From Klebsormidium nitens (lineage: Eukaryota > Streptophyta > Klebsormidiophyceae > Klebsormidiales > Klebsormidiaceae), in contig DF237460.1 of the NCBI GenBank assembly GCA_000708835.1, positions 1 to 41,986 of the forward strand: a stretch of 41,986 nucleotides of DNA, read 5' to 3'. The position numbers and the translations under genes are program-made. Positions 1-12,741 of the stretch are shown one piece after another. The stretch's first letter is position 1. Every line of letters starts with the position of its first letter. The notes under the pieces were generated by a model. It was given only the letters and a program-made list of their open reading frames with translations. It was not told the DNA's origin and did no database searches.

Positions 1-1834
1 AGGTACCTACTACGGAGTCGGGACCTGGCTAGAGAATACCGTAGTACCAACCGGTAGGAGGGTAGGACTCAGGAGTACCCGGGTGGTAACCGACGGGGAC
101 TGGACTCGGGAGCCGCATAACCATAAAGTTTAACACTTATAAGGTACGTTCCGTATAAGGAATTTCTTCAACCGTAGAGGAATACTGTACATGTAAAGCC
201 CGGGCCCCGGGCAACACTGAAAACCTAGGGTAATGTGACCGACAGTCCCTAATGTTACTGGGAAGTGCCCGGTTGTCATCCGGCTGCTTGCGAGACCCTA
301 ATGTCAGAGGGCAGGCCCGGTTGCTTCTCGGGTACGCACCGCGCAGCGCGGGGTAACGACCGCGCAATCATTAAACGTACAGTCCTCTTATGCAGTACAG
401 TACCTTATAGGTCACATTGCCTTAAAGGTATTAAATTTTATTTATATGGAGCCGCGCGCAAATGACTGAGACCGTGACCGCCGCAAGGCCGGCCCCCGGG
501 GGCCCTTCAGGCTTGACCAGTCACCGGTCTTGCCGTGAGTCGACTATCGAGCGTTTAGACTCTGGAGTCTGGAGTGATACTACACCCGGGTCAATAAGTT
601 TTGTAACCAAACTCGCTCCCAAATGCACGTTTTCATCTTTACACAGGCTAGACACTGCTAGGGTCTGCTCAATGTGGTTGGATTGTCAATCAAACGCCGG
701 TTGATGTAGTTCCCGAGCATCAAATGCACAACCCACGAAAAGGGCTCGCTAGGCTTGCGGATATCTATCGGCCTTCCGAGGGTCCGTGGTGGCGAACAAA
801 CTTGAATTTGATACTAGTACAGACTCAAAAAACGTTGCACAGGTCATGGAGATTACGCATGTCAAGTTTCGGCACTTCACATAACCGGGCCCTGAAAATT
901 TGTTGCGATTTTTCAAAAAACACCGGAAAACGCCCCTTTTTCCGTAAAACCCCATCTTCACGCACGCATAATATGCACCCCGCTTGAGAGTTGGGTACCC
1001 TTCACCCCACAACATATGGTCTATAGGTGGTCCCCGGCTAGAGAATAGCTTTACTTCACTCAAAAAGCCCGTATCCGCTAGCGTGCACCCTCTTGACGGA
1101 TGGTGCTTTATTTGCCCCTTTTTTGCTCTTTTTTACAATTGAACATGCCCCTCAAACATGACCCCGTTTGTGCCCGATGCTTGAGATGGTGCAAGATTGC
1201 CCACCAAACATGCTCCACTCGGACCCAGGATTACATGGATACGATTTGCAGCAGGAGGTTAGCGGTTAACCATGGTTTATGGTGGCATAATGCTCGTTAC
1301 AAAACTTATTGACCCGGGTGTACAGTAGCCCCCGGGCGGCGCGGCGTTCGCATGTTCAGGCTCGCCCGGCGACGGCCGCACATCCAAAACATGCCCGATG
1401 CCTCGGATGATCGGCCGGACGGATCACACGCGTCAATGATGGCAACGGGTCACGCGCCCGGGCCGCCGGCCGGGGCCCGGGGTGTCCGACGAGTCACCAC
1501 ACGGTAGGTACCAGGCGCGGTACTACGTGACGTACCAAGGGCGCCGGATATGTGCGCGCGCAGAATCTAGCTTTCAATGCTTTTATGCTTTGAATTGATC
1601 AGCGAGTCGGAGTGTACGTTCTTGGCGAAGCCTTATTCCGCACAGCCGAAATTGCATGATGCTACCATCCTCTTGAGCTATGCATCAACGCGATGTCCAT
1701 GTCGGGTTGGGCAGTCTGTTGCCATGCAAAAGCATTCGTTTTTCCGAAAAGGCCTTCAAGACCTATCTGGAGTTGTGCGAGGGATCCTGAGCAGGTAGAC
1801 TAACCACATTTGCTGAAGTGTGAGGTCAGCTTCC
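1..1834. other. Gene-free stretch at window start
   Basis: No reading frame here resembles a known protein and no exon with convincing splice sites was found. The sequence is patchy: a near-palindromic GC block at about 198-212, an AT-rich part at 360-450, and a strongly GC- and CpG-rich block at about 1319-1510. The string GGCTAGAGAATA occurs twice (about 28 and 1036), and short inverted repeats (TACTACGG/CCGTAGTA) lie in the first 50 bases. This may be eroded repeat DNA, but no element can be named. Confidence 0.5.
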
Positions 1835-4800
1835 TCATCGACTCCTTTCTAGTGTTCGCGTCCTATTTAGTTCGATAAGTTGCTCTAAAGAAACGGGAAG
1901 CCATTTGTCCCCTGTTTGAGCATAGAGCATTTGGTTATGATTGTCAATCGTAACACTAACCAGCCCAAACCCGTACACTTGCAACCCTTGGTTCAGCCTG
2001 CCCACCTTTGGTAAAAATTGCACGTCGCTCTGCTGCGCCGTGGTCTCCACAATCTCTTTCAAAGTCAAGGTAGCATAACCATGATCGTACCCAGTGTCTC
2101 TTTCAGTGGAAGAGACCGGTTGGCCGCCATTTGAAACGCCGGTGACCGAAGGCGCTGTGTGCTGTTGCTGCTCAAACTTTCGGTTTTCGCTGACTTTTAG
2201 GTAGGCCATGTTTTCGCGGGCCCCCGGTTGGACGACGGGAGCGCCCTCTACTGCCTGGTTCATCATGTCGAGGGCCGCGTTAAGCTGGCGTTGTACCCGG
2301 GAATTCGCCAGCAGATCCGCCGGGAAAAGACCCTTCCATCCAAGGTACCACCGAGTTACCTGCATAGGAAAAAGGAAAGTCGTTACAATCATGTCCTCAA
2401 ATACAGGTCTCCACAATGAATAGTGTCCCAGCAGTACTGGAACGAACTTGAAGGGCTGTTATTGATTACTAAGGCCAGCCGGAAAGAGTATCCACAATCA
2501 TGGTTCCAAAGTGAGTCACAGATGTCGTGCATAATTGCGCCCTGAAGCCCTAAAATTCCTTTTCAGGATTGCAAGCTTGTGCGTCAAAGTCGAAGTTGGT
2601 TAGCAGAGTGAAACCTAGACAGTATGGCTGTTCTGTTGAAACTCAGCAAGCCTCCGATCAACAGACGCTTGCTGCTTGACGTCCTGAATACAAGGAGCGT
2701 TCCTTAAGCCTTGGAAGGCTCTGCCGACAATGCCGCATGCAGCCATGCACTAGGCAGAGTAGCGCGCATCGCAAGCAAAGACGACAGCCTTCGTAGACTG
2801 CTGGGGAGATTCTACCGAAAGGCAACACTCCCAAAACGAAAGTCCCCGCTCTTCAAGCAAGAGGAACCCGAACCATCGGACTTAACACGGTGACTTCGAG
2901 AAACCCACCGCTCGAAGCTGCAAAGCCAATCACTCGATTGACTGGCTCTCAAAAGAGCAAAAATAAAGACTTTTTTGGAGCGCGCAATCATACCTCGTCG
3001 AAGTTGGGCCCCGCGCACAGCCACTGGTACAGCACCTGCTGCCACTTGGGAAAGAAGTGCGCGTCGAGCAGCGCGACCATGTGGTGCACGGGGACTGCCC
3101 CCGCCCACTGGATGAACCACTGGAACGGCTCCAGCTGCTGCGCGTGCGGGTTGATGACGAGCGTATGGAGCGCCACGATGAGCTTGGGGACGATCGAACG
3201 GACCAGAAGCTGCTCCCAGGACGCGGCGTCGAAGACGGTCTGCCACGGGTGGAGCAGCGCGTACGCGGACGAGTCGCTCGGGTCCCACGCCTGGAGCGCC
3301 GCGCCGAGCTTGAACCTGCGGGGAGAGGGAACGGAGCGTCAGCATATGGATGTGGGTAGAATCCGTCATTCAGGTTCTTTCAGCGACAGAGGCACCCTCG
3401 CCCCTTAGTCACGATGGTTTGTTAGGTTGGCAGGAGAAGAGCAGGAAACCTGAGACGCTGACAGGGTGCCAATGCGATGCTCGCAACAATCCTGCGTCCT
3501 AATGTCGGCCTCTTCGGCCAACTCTAGACAGATCGCGAAGTGGAAGTGTTGGACGTGTCCGAGTATGGCCGAGTATGGTATCCTTTACAGGGAACAACAC
3601 ATCCGAGGTCGCGACTCATATAAGAATATGAAGGAAGCAGACGACGACTCGATGCGGAAAAGCAGGATGTGGAAGCGGGAAAGAGTTGCGAATTGAGGTG
3701 TCTGGGTCTCTGGGTAGGTCGTGGTCGATAGGTGAACGAAAAGGAGGACAGATAATACGGTGGGAGACGCAGTCAAAGCCAAAAAGTCAACGGATATGCG
3801 AGCCGACCCTGTCAAAATCTAGAACGCAGAAAGTCGTAAGACTTGGTGAAGCAAGACAGCGAAGATTGCGCGCTCACCTGATGGGCGGGTACAGCGGCTC
3901 CATGCGCGCCGCGAGCAGCGGCAACCACGGATGCAGCCACGCGTGGATCGGCACCGTCTCGAGGCGCGGGTCCCACGTGTCCACCGCTGACGTCAGCTTG
4001 GGCATCACCAGCTGGTCGTAAATGTTCTCCTTGACTGCGGGCGGGAGAAGAGAGTCCCAAGCTTCCAGGAAACGGAGGAACGGTTCCGGGTCGCGGGGTT
4101 CCCAGGCGGCGAGGACGAGGCTGCGGAGGGGGGGGAGAATAACGTCCCGTACCAGCCTGCATGAGAGGGGGAGGAAGCGGATTGGCGTCAGTGAAACGAT
4201 GACATAAGGAGTGCATGTCTCCTGCACTTGTGAAGGTATGCAGTATGTTGGGGTATTGTTGTCGTCTCATAGCAGACATAAGTATGCTCCTTGTCTGTTG
4301 GACCCACAGATGAAGCCAACAGCAAACAAGGAAACGGTGTCAATCAGGACGTAACACTACAGGGCAGAGAAGGCCGACATTAATCTGCTTGAACAGGGGT
4401 CGGGTTGCCATTGAAGGAACACATGCAGGTGTCAGGGCTGAGGGAGACCGGTAAACTCTCGGATCGTGACGAACATCGAAACAACAAAGGAAGGAAAAGA
4501 CCAAAAAAAACCAAGACATGGCTCCTTTTGTCTTGGATTGCCTTGCCCATTCTGGAGGGAAGAATTTGTGAACTTCGATTGATGACCACAACACCCCAAG
4601 AAGAAGTGAGTAGTGCGCAACGACTGATTGAGCTCTTGATGTGGCCCAGTACAGACGTTAGAGACGATCATGCAGGAAGAATGATTGCTTCAGCTGCCCC
4701 GGCTCTTTGAACAGTTTGATTTGACACGAGTAATTTGAACACCATTGAGCGCGCTCGGACGCCTTACCTGGTGTACGGATCGATGTCCGAGTCGAGGTCC

Positions 4801-7553
4801 GTAAAGATGGAGTAGTCACGTGGCCCCTCCTCCTGCGCGAGCAGCTTCTTCCACGTGGCCATCTCAGCGGTGCCATGTGTCGGGTTCTGGAAGGGGTTCC
4901 AGCCGCGAAAGTGCGCTTGCATCAAAGGCAGGACGTGACTAAGCGCGACGGCAGCCAGGTTGAACAGCTTATACTCTTCGTGGTGCCTGCGAAATAGAAA
5001 AGGGGGTCCAGATTGAGCGTGGGCGAAGACGAAGGCTACTCGAGTGAGGTGGGGGTCCGAGAACAGTCGGAACAGATCAGGCCGCGAGAACATGAATGGC
5101 TAGCCGATTTTAAAACTTGTATGTCATTGGGACGGGTCAATCAAGTTCGAAGAACGTGTACACCTGTTAAAACCGTGAAAGCGAGGTCAAATTAAACATA
5201 CGGAAGTCTGTAATGCTGCAAGAGTGCTGGGGGTGAAAGAACAATGTTGAAAAGGAAGAGAAACCATCTGTAAGACAGACGGGAGGGGGAAAGGAAGGTT
5301 GGCCTCTCTCTCACTCGAAGAGGTAGAGCGTAATTCTCCAGTCAATAAAAAGGTAGTCCGGTTCAAACAAGACACATGTTGAGAGTATGTCTGACAGAGG
5401 AGAAGGCCGTTGAAGTAGGCAAAGCAAGCGAAGGGGCTGCGAAGCTCAATAGATTGGCTGGAGTCTCCAGTATGCAATCGCAAACCACTAACAAAAGCAA
5501 TCACCCTTCAGATCGCTGTTGCAAGAGCGACTTTGTCTGTGATCCCGAATAGGTCTCGGGAAAAGCTGAACAACCACCATGTATATACACGACAAAACAA
5601 ACCCCAGGCAACAAACATACGCAAGATTTCGATGCTCTCCCTCCAACATGTACGATTGAGAAGCTGATCCTAGTGTCCACAAAGGAAACAGACAACTAGA
5701 CCAGTCTGTCACTACCAGCAGCGTTTACTACGTCAATCAGCACGGACTTAATTTTGAGAGGACGTGGAGAGAAGCTCACTTTCGCTGGAGCAAGTCAAAC
5801 ACGTCCGACAGTCCCTGCAGCGTCATGAGCCCCTCGCTCGCCCGCTCCTGGACCTTCTCAACCGCTGTTAGCACGCCCTCGAGCCCCTCCACCTGTCCCC
5901 TGTAATGATCCACTTCCCGTAACAACCGCTCCTGCTCCCCCGCAAGCACGGCCATCGTATCCCTCTCGTGCCGCAGCTTCCGATCAAACTGCTGAATCTC
6001 CGCTTCGGCCAAGTCGACCATGAGTCTCAGATTGTGCTGCAACTCCGGCATCGGTGTGTCTTCTTCTACGGCGGCTTGCTCCGCGTTGATCGCTTCTAAG
6101 TTCGTCAACACGCGCACTTGCGGCCCGCGCATGTCGAGGATCTTGGTAGGTTCGGCGGGTGCGGCGCCCGCGTGCTGGAGCTCCTCGATGAGTGCGCCCG
6201 CGGTTTTGTACACTTTCTTCTTGCGCTTGTCGGCGTTGCGTGCCTTCCAGAGCTTTTCTTGCTTGGCGGGCTCAGCCGCCGCCTGCAATCAGCAGACGGG
6301 CGAAGATGAGCAACTGACGCGATAAATTCTTTGATAGAGATCTGTAAGCGAAGGTCTAAGCGTCCACAACAAGATAGAGAGATCAAAGGTGTCTTTCATA
6401 TTGCAAAACAACCAGACTCCTCTCTTAAACACAGTCTTGTCCAAGTCATAACCGGATTACACCAGCCTTTCGTTCACCGACCATTGAAACCGCACTACAG
6501 GCAAATCGCCTCTAGGTTTGCACTTGGTCCGATAAAGAGCACAGCTCACCACCATTCTCCGGCACAGCAGTAGGTACAGTGCAGCCAGGCAATCGAACAA
6601 ACTCGAGAGGCCCTGTTACTCGACAATACACCTTTTACTTCTCTGCACCTCTCGCTTACCTCCACTTTCTCCCCTTCTTTCCCAGGTGGTGGTGGGAGTG
6701 CCGTTTTCTTCTCCTCGTAATCATTGTACCCCATCCCCATGTTCTTCCCCGGGCGCAACTTCGCTTCCACCGGGGCAGCGATCCCCTGGCCCTTTGCCCC
6801 CAGCCCCTGCCCGGGGACATACCCCATGCCCTGCATAAGCTTCATCCCAATCCCCTTGGTGTGCTTTTCAAAACTCGCAATCCCCGCAGCGGCAGCGGCG
6901 GCAGGCACCCCCCCTTTCTTCCCTTTAAACCTGCTCTTCTGTGCCTCTTCCCTCTCCCGCTCCTTCCGCTTCTCCGCCGCTTCCTGGATCCTTTTTCCGA
7001 ACATGCCCGGGAGCAGATCGTCCTCGTCATCATCCGCCCTAGTTTCCGCTCCACTCGGTCCCGCTGACTGAAAACCCAAACCACCGTTGCTAGAACCCAA
7101 ACCGCCTGTCTGGAAACCCAAACCTCCGTTGCTAGCGCCCAGCCCCGCGCTTTGAAATCCCAAACCCCCACTCTGAAACCCTAACCCGGAACCACCCGGC
7201 GCTGACCCTAAGCCCGCTCTGCTTCCGTTCTGCTCTGATCCAAGCTCAATGCCACCCCCCGCTTTTCCTTCTTTCTCATCATCCAAGGCGCTGCCAACCA
7301 CCTTGCCGCTAGACACAAAGCTCACAGGCTTTGCAAAATCGCCCTTCTCAATTGGGCCCCTGTCTCTCCGCCGCCGCTTCCGGCCCCCACCAGAGTCAGA
7401 GTCAGACTCCTGAAAGACGCCGTAAAGGACATCATCTTTTGTTTGTTTCCGTTTCTCCACCTTTTTGGAATAGTAAAACTCGCCACCGATCCACTGCCCG
7501 CCCTCGTAGTCATTCTCCATGTCGAACCGCTCTGCTTGCTGATCCTCGTCCAT
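1835..7553 (-). CDS. STIPL1: TFIP11/STIPL1/Ntr1-type G-patch spliceosome disassembly factor
   Basis: This is a homologue of tuftelin-interacting protein 11 (Ntr1 in yeast, STIPL1/NTR1 in Arabidopsis), a nuclear protein whose G-patch activates the helicase Prp43 to release the intron lariat and dismantle the spliceosome. Six exons join in phase: 7553-6660, 6282-5780, 4986-4768, 4156-3878, 3315-2994 and 2359-1835, giving 913 residues; animal and plant members have about 840. The acidic N-terminal TFIP11 domain covers residues 1-60, followed by basic and acidic low-complexity sequence with several LGFQ/GLG repeats at 113-165. The G-patch lies at about 228-280 (KGIGMKLMQGMGYVPGQGLG). The GCFC-like domain fills about 420-760, with family signatures such as FFPKWQQVLYQWL and WYLGWKG. 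The start is the first ATG of the conserved acidic N terminus. The promoter is divergent from the COM1 gene. Family assignment is very secure; exon edges are visual. Confidence 0.95.
7002..7220 (-). repeat. LGFQ/GLG peptide repeat in STIPL1 exon 1
   Basis: Exon 1 of the STIPL1 gene contains an imperfect in-frame repeat encoding units such as GGLGFQSGGLGFQSAGLGAS, together with a short acidic stretch. The DNA shows matching repeats of the type AAACCCAAACC on the plus strand at about 7073-7190. It lies between the conserved N terminus and the G-patch and is probably a disordered linker that expands and contracts by slippage. Confidence 0.8.
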
Positions 7554-8314
7554 GATGCCGGTCGATGTGTCCCTGAAAGCCCGACTACACGGTCACAAGT
7601 GAAGCTACCAAAATTGTTGCCTCCAGGGAAGGACTCCCTCTCTTAATAAAAGCTGGGAAAACGCCACACCCCCTGGCAGGGGGTTGCCTAAGGCTACAGA
7701 GCCACCATGCATGCCGGCGCCGGACTGGAATACAGATTCAACCGAAGGATATATGTAACAGTTGGAAGTTGATGCAGACTCGGTATCAACTTGGTATGTT
7801 TTGACGACGATCAAGTCCATCACATGCTGGACCTGTTGCAGCGACCACGGAACTTCTCAGTCTCGACGGCGAAAGAAACTGACTTTCCTTTTCTGCAGCA
7901 GAGGTTCGACACCGATAATTTTGAGGGCCAATTTCAAATGTTTTGGGATTTTGTCCCGTGAGTGTTCAGCCTCAGGTCCTGCAGTCAGACTTGATGGAGG
8001 AGGAGAAGCACATGAAGTTGAACTCAAAACAGGAAGGACATGGTGGCAGCAGCCCGCAATTTGCATTGGCTTCGCAGCTATGCAGCAACGATCTGTTTCT
8101 CGTAGAATGTCTGGCAATCAACCAGCGTATGTTGGCGGTGTTCAACCAGTTTGCGCTGCCCTAAGCTTGTAAGAGAGGCTGCTTTTCGGATGTAGGACGT
8201 GCTGCTTCCAGGTGCGTTCCAACCGGCCCCATAAGGAGGTCGCCGTCACAACAGCAGTGCAAAGTCTTGAATAGACTTATCACGTGCATCTATGATAAGT
8301 TGGTCCTGAGTACA
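7554..8314. promoter_or_regulatory. Divergent intergenic region, STIPL1 (-) and COM1 (+)
   Basis: This 761-bp space separates the start codons of two divergently transcribed genes and must hold both promoters and 5' leaders. No clear TATA box was identified. It also contains an open stretch on the plus strand (about 7789-8163) in two abutting frames, described separately. Confidence 0.6.
7789..8163 (+). pseudogene. Possible frameshifted small ORF of unknown function
   Basis: From about 7789 one frame reads through FDDDQVHHMLDLLQRP to DNFEGQFQMFWDFVP and stops at about 7962. The next frame opens at 7943 and continues VSVQPQVLQSDLMEEEKHMK to FLVECLAINQRML, stopping at 8163. The composition of both halves resembles a real protein, and a one-base shift would join them without a break. 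No family is recognised. It could be a small broken gene, an upstream part of the COM1 transcript, or chance. A splice between the halves is unlikely because the only GT-AG pair at the junction is 18 bases apart. Confidence 0.25.
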
Positions 8315-11300
8315 ATGGACGGTGAGAAGGACTCCCTGCCTAACAGCTTGTTGATGGAGACGCAGCTAGATGACATCGAGATAGTGGAAGAGCAATGCTC
8401 TGCCCTCATCTCAGAGCTGGGGCTTGTGAGAGCAAAGGTGGACCAGGCAGAGCAGAGTCTGGCTGGAAGAGTTCTGCCGGCATTCAGAATGCTGGTGAGC
8501 GCTTGTGCCTACCTTCCTGGAAGTAACCTGCCAGCTGCTCCTTCACCGCTTATAAATATTAAAGTATCATGTAAGAGTGATATATCTTGACTTTCTGGTG
8601 CTCTTCTGATGCGGGGTTTTGTACCAGGTTGTGAGAGCTAACTTCAAGAAGTCCTTCTTGTGTTCTTGCTGCGAATCTGATGGCTTTTGTGCAATTTGAG
8701 GCTTCTTACGCCTCATGTCGCAATGGTCATCTTGTTGTTACAATGCATCTGTCAACGTTGAGAGCTCAGTACTGCAAACAAATTGGTTATGAAAAACCAG
8801 TCACGACTTCACTGTAAACAGTCGTCTTTCAAAAATATACAGTAAAGCATGCACTTCAAAATGCACTACTGTCTTCCTGAACTCAAAAACCTTGCCAAGA
8901 TGCAGTCAATTCTTACGCCCGCTCCTCTCTTGGCAGGTGGCACGACATTCAGGAGCTGTGCAACAGCTAGAAGCACAGCGCCGAGACTCAAAGGCAGAAA
9001 TGGAGCGCGCACAGCAAAACTTCCTGGTGGAGAAAGAGGCCCTTCTGGTGGAGTCAAAGCTCGCTCGGCAGCGGCTTGTGCAGGAGCGGGATGACCAGCT
9101 GGAGGAGAAGGAAAAGCTGTGGAGGCAGCTTGTGGAACTCAGGGCAAGCAGGTGATCATCTGCAATTTGTTCCGGTTTACTTGCGGTTCCCCTTGGTTTT
9201 CTGTCGCGCAGTGGATGAAGCCAGTGAATCCCGCCATGCATTCATTCTGACACTTCTTCCTCGGGACACATCAGCTGCTGGTTCAATTTTATTGCCATTT
9301 GCATCCAGGGCCGCCAGGCTACATCATCTTTAAGACTTTGGCTGAAGTGCAACCCTGGATATATAAGCCTTCCACAAGATCTCACTATATCAGCAGGCAG
9401 GCATCCTTCTTGTGACGTACTTCACATTTCTTGAATGTCAGTCCGTCAGTTTGGCAGTAGTCAAAAGGATTAAGTTTCGAGAACGATGCGACTCGTAAAA
9501 CCTGCGTCACTGACTTAAGAAGAGTGCTTTCCCACGTCTTGCCTTCGTCCTGCGGTCACCTTCTAATTGACTCCTGCATCCCTCCCGCTGCAGGGAAGAG
9601 GACCAGCAGCGATCTGCAGAGAAGCTGCTCAACCTGGAGCGGAGACAGCAAGAGGAGCGCCAGCGGCTGACCGCAGCTTTGGATGCCGAGAAGGAAGAGA
9701 AGGCCGCTCTGTCCCGCAGATACAGCAGAGCAAAGCGGGAGGTGCAGGCCCTGCACCGCAACAATGCGTCGCTGCTTCAGGCGGGCGTCAATGCCAGCCA
9801 GATCAGCAGGGCCTCAAAGAGTCCGACCTTTCTTGGAAAGGAGCTGCGGGCCTCGTTGGAACGAGTCTCTCCCCAGGCTGATGGGGGTCACTGTTTCGCC
9901 ACTCAGGGCTCTGTCGGGGGTGGCAAACCTCCGACTGCCGCTCCCAAACAGGCGGCCGCAAAGGTGGGTTTGCCGCTGTTTGCATCATCGGAGGGTCAGC
10001 CGTCCGGGGGACTCGTTAGGCAAACGGGAGATGCGGTAGGGGGCCGGCCGGAGGTGGGACCGATGCAGGCGGCTCAAGCGCCAATGGAGGGGTTAGGAGC
10101 CATTCGGAGCGACTCTCGCGATCTGCAAGGCAGGGGAGAAGAGGCGAAACTTGGGGCCGGGTTAGAAGGCGGGGTAGGATTCCGGTTGACGACGGCGGAT
10201 GAGATGAACCAGCCAGGGAGCGGGGAGAAGCGACCACGCACTGACCTTCCAGAAGTGTTGGCGGGGGCTTGTGGAGGTATGCCGGCGGACGGTGGGGGGT
10301 CGGGAGAGGGGTCCGGTGAAGGAGACGGCAAGGCTTCTTTGAGTCACAAGAGGAGGAAGCACGTTGGCGGGAATGCCGAGGCGCCACCTCCTGTGTCCCC
10401 ACAGCAGGGCATGGGTGCCGACTGCCCTATCTCGTCGATGGAAACATTGCTTTTGGTGCGCGGGACGGGGGGCGAGCTTACGCTTGAAGAAAGAGAAGCG
10501 GCCTGGGAGGACGGGGCTGATCCGACTCCGCAATCGGGAACAAATAACGGCATGGACGTACGGCAAAATCTCGCAGGAAGAGAAGAGAGGCTGGATGCGG
10601 GTCCTGTCAGGTCGGCAGGACACTTGACAAGGGGGTTCAGTGGCAAAGACGCAACCGAAGCATGGGCCAGTCAGGCAGGAAGTGGGGGGGAGCGAACGAG
10701 GTCTGCGAGCGGAGGGGGCTCGGTGAAGAGGGACCGCTCGCAGCTTGTGTCCACGCTGAACCGACAGATCCGGCAGGCACTGGGTGCAGAGCGATCCGGG
10801 GGCAGGGACGGGTTAGAGGTTACCCCGTCGGTTAGCGCGGACCCCCGGGTTTTAGGAGCTCGGGACGAGAATGAGAGGAGCGGCGCGAGTAAAGAGAGGT
10901 TGACGAGCAGCGAGGGCGGCAGCCCCAGGACGGGCCGGGGACAGGGGGATGGTCGTACGGCCTTGCGTGACGATCGAACGGCTGAACCACAGGTGGTGTC
11001 TGAGGGTGCAGTGCGGGACAGAGCCCCGGACTCTGACACCGATGAGGCAGAGGTGTCGAGCCCGAAGCGGCGGCGGCGGGCCCGGTCTGCGGGGATTGTG
11101 GGGCCGTCGGATCTGGGCCGGGACGTGCAGCGGGGGAAGAGTGGCGATTCTTTCTGCACAGTGCGAAATCTCGGAACGAGCTCCGAGCTAGACGGAGGGA
11201 AGAACGTGCCCCTCAGGGCAAAGGATTCGCTGGAATTGGAGGAGGCCGTTGAGTTCGGGAACCGTGCATCGAATGTCGAGACTCGAGCTGTACCTGTGGC

Positions 11301-12321
11301 GAGAGCCGAGGGGCTGCCTCCGGGAGAAAAGGGACGGTGGGTCTCGGTACGGGAGGTGCCCCAGAGAGGAAGGGCACACTGGGTTCCGGTGCCAGCGGGA
11401 AGAGCTGAGCAGGTGGGGAGGAAAGAAGGCCCGATTCGTATGGTACAGACCAGGCTCTCACAGCCCCCCCGCAAAGACGCCCCGTTCTTCAAGGCGCCGA
11501 CGTCAGCGGCAACGGGAGCGGGAGAGGGGCCCGGGCGGAAGTGGCGGGAGGCGAGCCGGGGGGTGGAGGACGACTTCCTGAGCACGCCGATGGAAAAGGC
11601 GCTCGCAGGAAGAAGCGGGGAAGGGGGGCCGGTTGGAGGAAGTGCCCGGGTCGATCCCCCGGGCAGACAGACGGGGCAGACGGCAAGTGACGAACCGAGG
11701 AAGGCTGCGCCGACTGGCCGGAACAGTATGGCACGTGACCTGGGGACGGGGTCGGGGGAGCGCAGGGCCAAGGTTGAGGAGAGAACGAGGGCCGCTCCGG
11801 AGGATACAGACCGAGTGAGCGACAGCGAGAAAGAGAACAGCCAGCCTGATGCGGATGCCGAGGTGACGAATGAGGCGGGTCTAGCGCATCCGGATGGAGC
11901 AAGACCGGGGGGGGCTGATCTGCGCACCGGGGACAGAGTCCCAAGAGATGGTGATGATTTGCGAGGAGACCGTCCAAGAAACCGGGGCATCCAGGTGATC
12001 AAACCGGGCACCTATCAGCACACTGCCGCGGAACGGGGGCGGCAGTTGGCGGCGGGCGAGGCTCCTGTGTACAAGTACAACAGCGTGGTACGGAAGAAGG
12101 ACGAACGGGAGCAGCTGCATGCAATGGATTGCGAAAATTGTCGGAAGTTCTACGAAGCCGTGGAGGCCTTGGACGCGGAGGCAATGGAGCGGCACGTGAA
12201 TAGTCGGTGCCAGGAGCATTTGGATGTCGCAGGCCGCCATAGGTATCAGTACGCGCCCCCGGCAACTCCCTCTGGCTTTTGGAATATCGGGTTCGATTCA
12301 GAGACGGAAGCAGCTTCCTGA
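8315..12321 (+). CDS. COM1: COM1/SAE2/CtIP homologue, DNA double-strand-break end resection
   Basis: This is the nuclear cofactor of the MRE11-RAD50-NBS1 nuclease that clips protein-blocked DNA ends, needed for meiotic recombination and homologous repair (COM1/GR1 in Arabidopsis, CtIP in animals, Sae2/Ctp1 in yeasts). Exons 8315-8494, 8937-9151 and 9594-12321 join in phase 0 and phase 2 and give about 1040 residues. Residues 10-200 are a charged, coiled-coil-like N terminus, matching the oligomerisation region of the family. Residues 210-930 are low-complexity, rich in G, R, E, D and S, with a basic SPKRRRRARS patch near 621. The C-terminal Sae2/Ctp1 domain has YKYNSVVRKK, a CxxC pair (C978, C981), RHRYQYAPP and TPSGFWNIGF. 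T1023 of TPSGFW aligns with the CDK-phosphorylated Thr of human CtIP (T847). It is larger than plant COM1 (about 600 residues), the excess being in the middle. The start at 8315 is the first good ATG; an upstream exon cannot be excluded. Confidence 0.92.
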
Positions 12322-12425
12322 GCGTGCAGGATTGCGTTGCTAGGTTTAGGCTGTACATGAAAGGTTGCTGCGCAATGGTGATGGAAATCGCCATGGCAAT
12401 AGAAAGCTGGACTTCTGTCATCTTC

Positions 12426-12460
12426 GTACACTTGTCGTTAAGATCTGTACACTTGTCGTT
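12426..12460 (+). repeat. Direct repeat GTACACTTGTCGTT x2 in the COM1 3' region
   Basis: The 14-base string GTACACTTGTCGTT occurs at 12426-12439 and again at 12447-12460, a spacing of 21 bases. It lies about 105 bases after the COM1 stop codon, so it is probably in the 3' untranslated region. A duplicated RNA-binding or polyadenylation site is possible, but nothing in the sequence proves this. Confidence 0.6.
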
Positions 12461-12741
12461 GATTCGTAAGGTCACTCAAGTAGCTATTGGGTGATCGACC
12501 GCTCTGTGCCTTGTGTCCTCGCTTTCGACATTTCATCCCCACAGCCATAGGAAAGTCATGCTTCGTACAAGGCTACAAGTGTTGCCGGCGTCTGAAAGCG
12601 CCCTAAAAATCATTCTTGGAACTGTGCCCGGCCTGGATACAAGGACCGGTTGTGCGTGTATGCCAGAGCTGCACGTCCGGACGCTGGCAGCATGCCTGTT
12701 CTATGGTGACGGTTACTGAGAAGATGGGCCGGGTGTCTTTT

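Noticed and set aside
198-212. GC palindrome GCCCGGGCCCCGGGC
   Set aside because: Short, imperfect and in a generally GC-patchy stretch; it has no neighbouring feature to explain.
10671-12011. 446-codon open frame on the minus strand
   Set aside because: It is antisense to the COM1 last exon; GC-rich codons on one strand leave the opposite strand open. It is Ser/Pro/Arg-rich without family resemblance.
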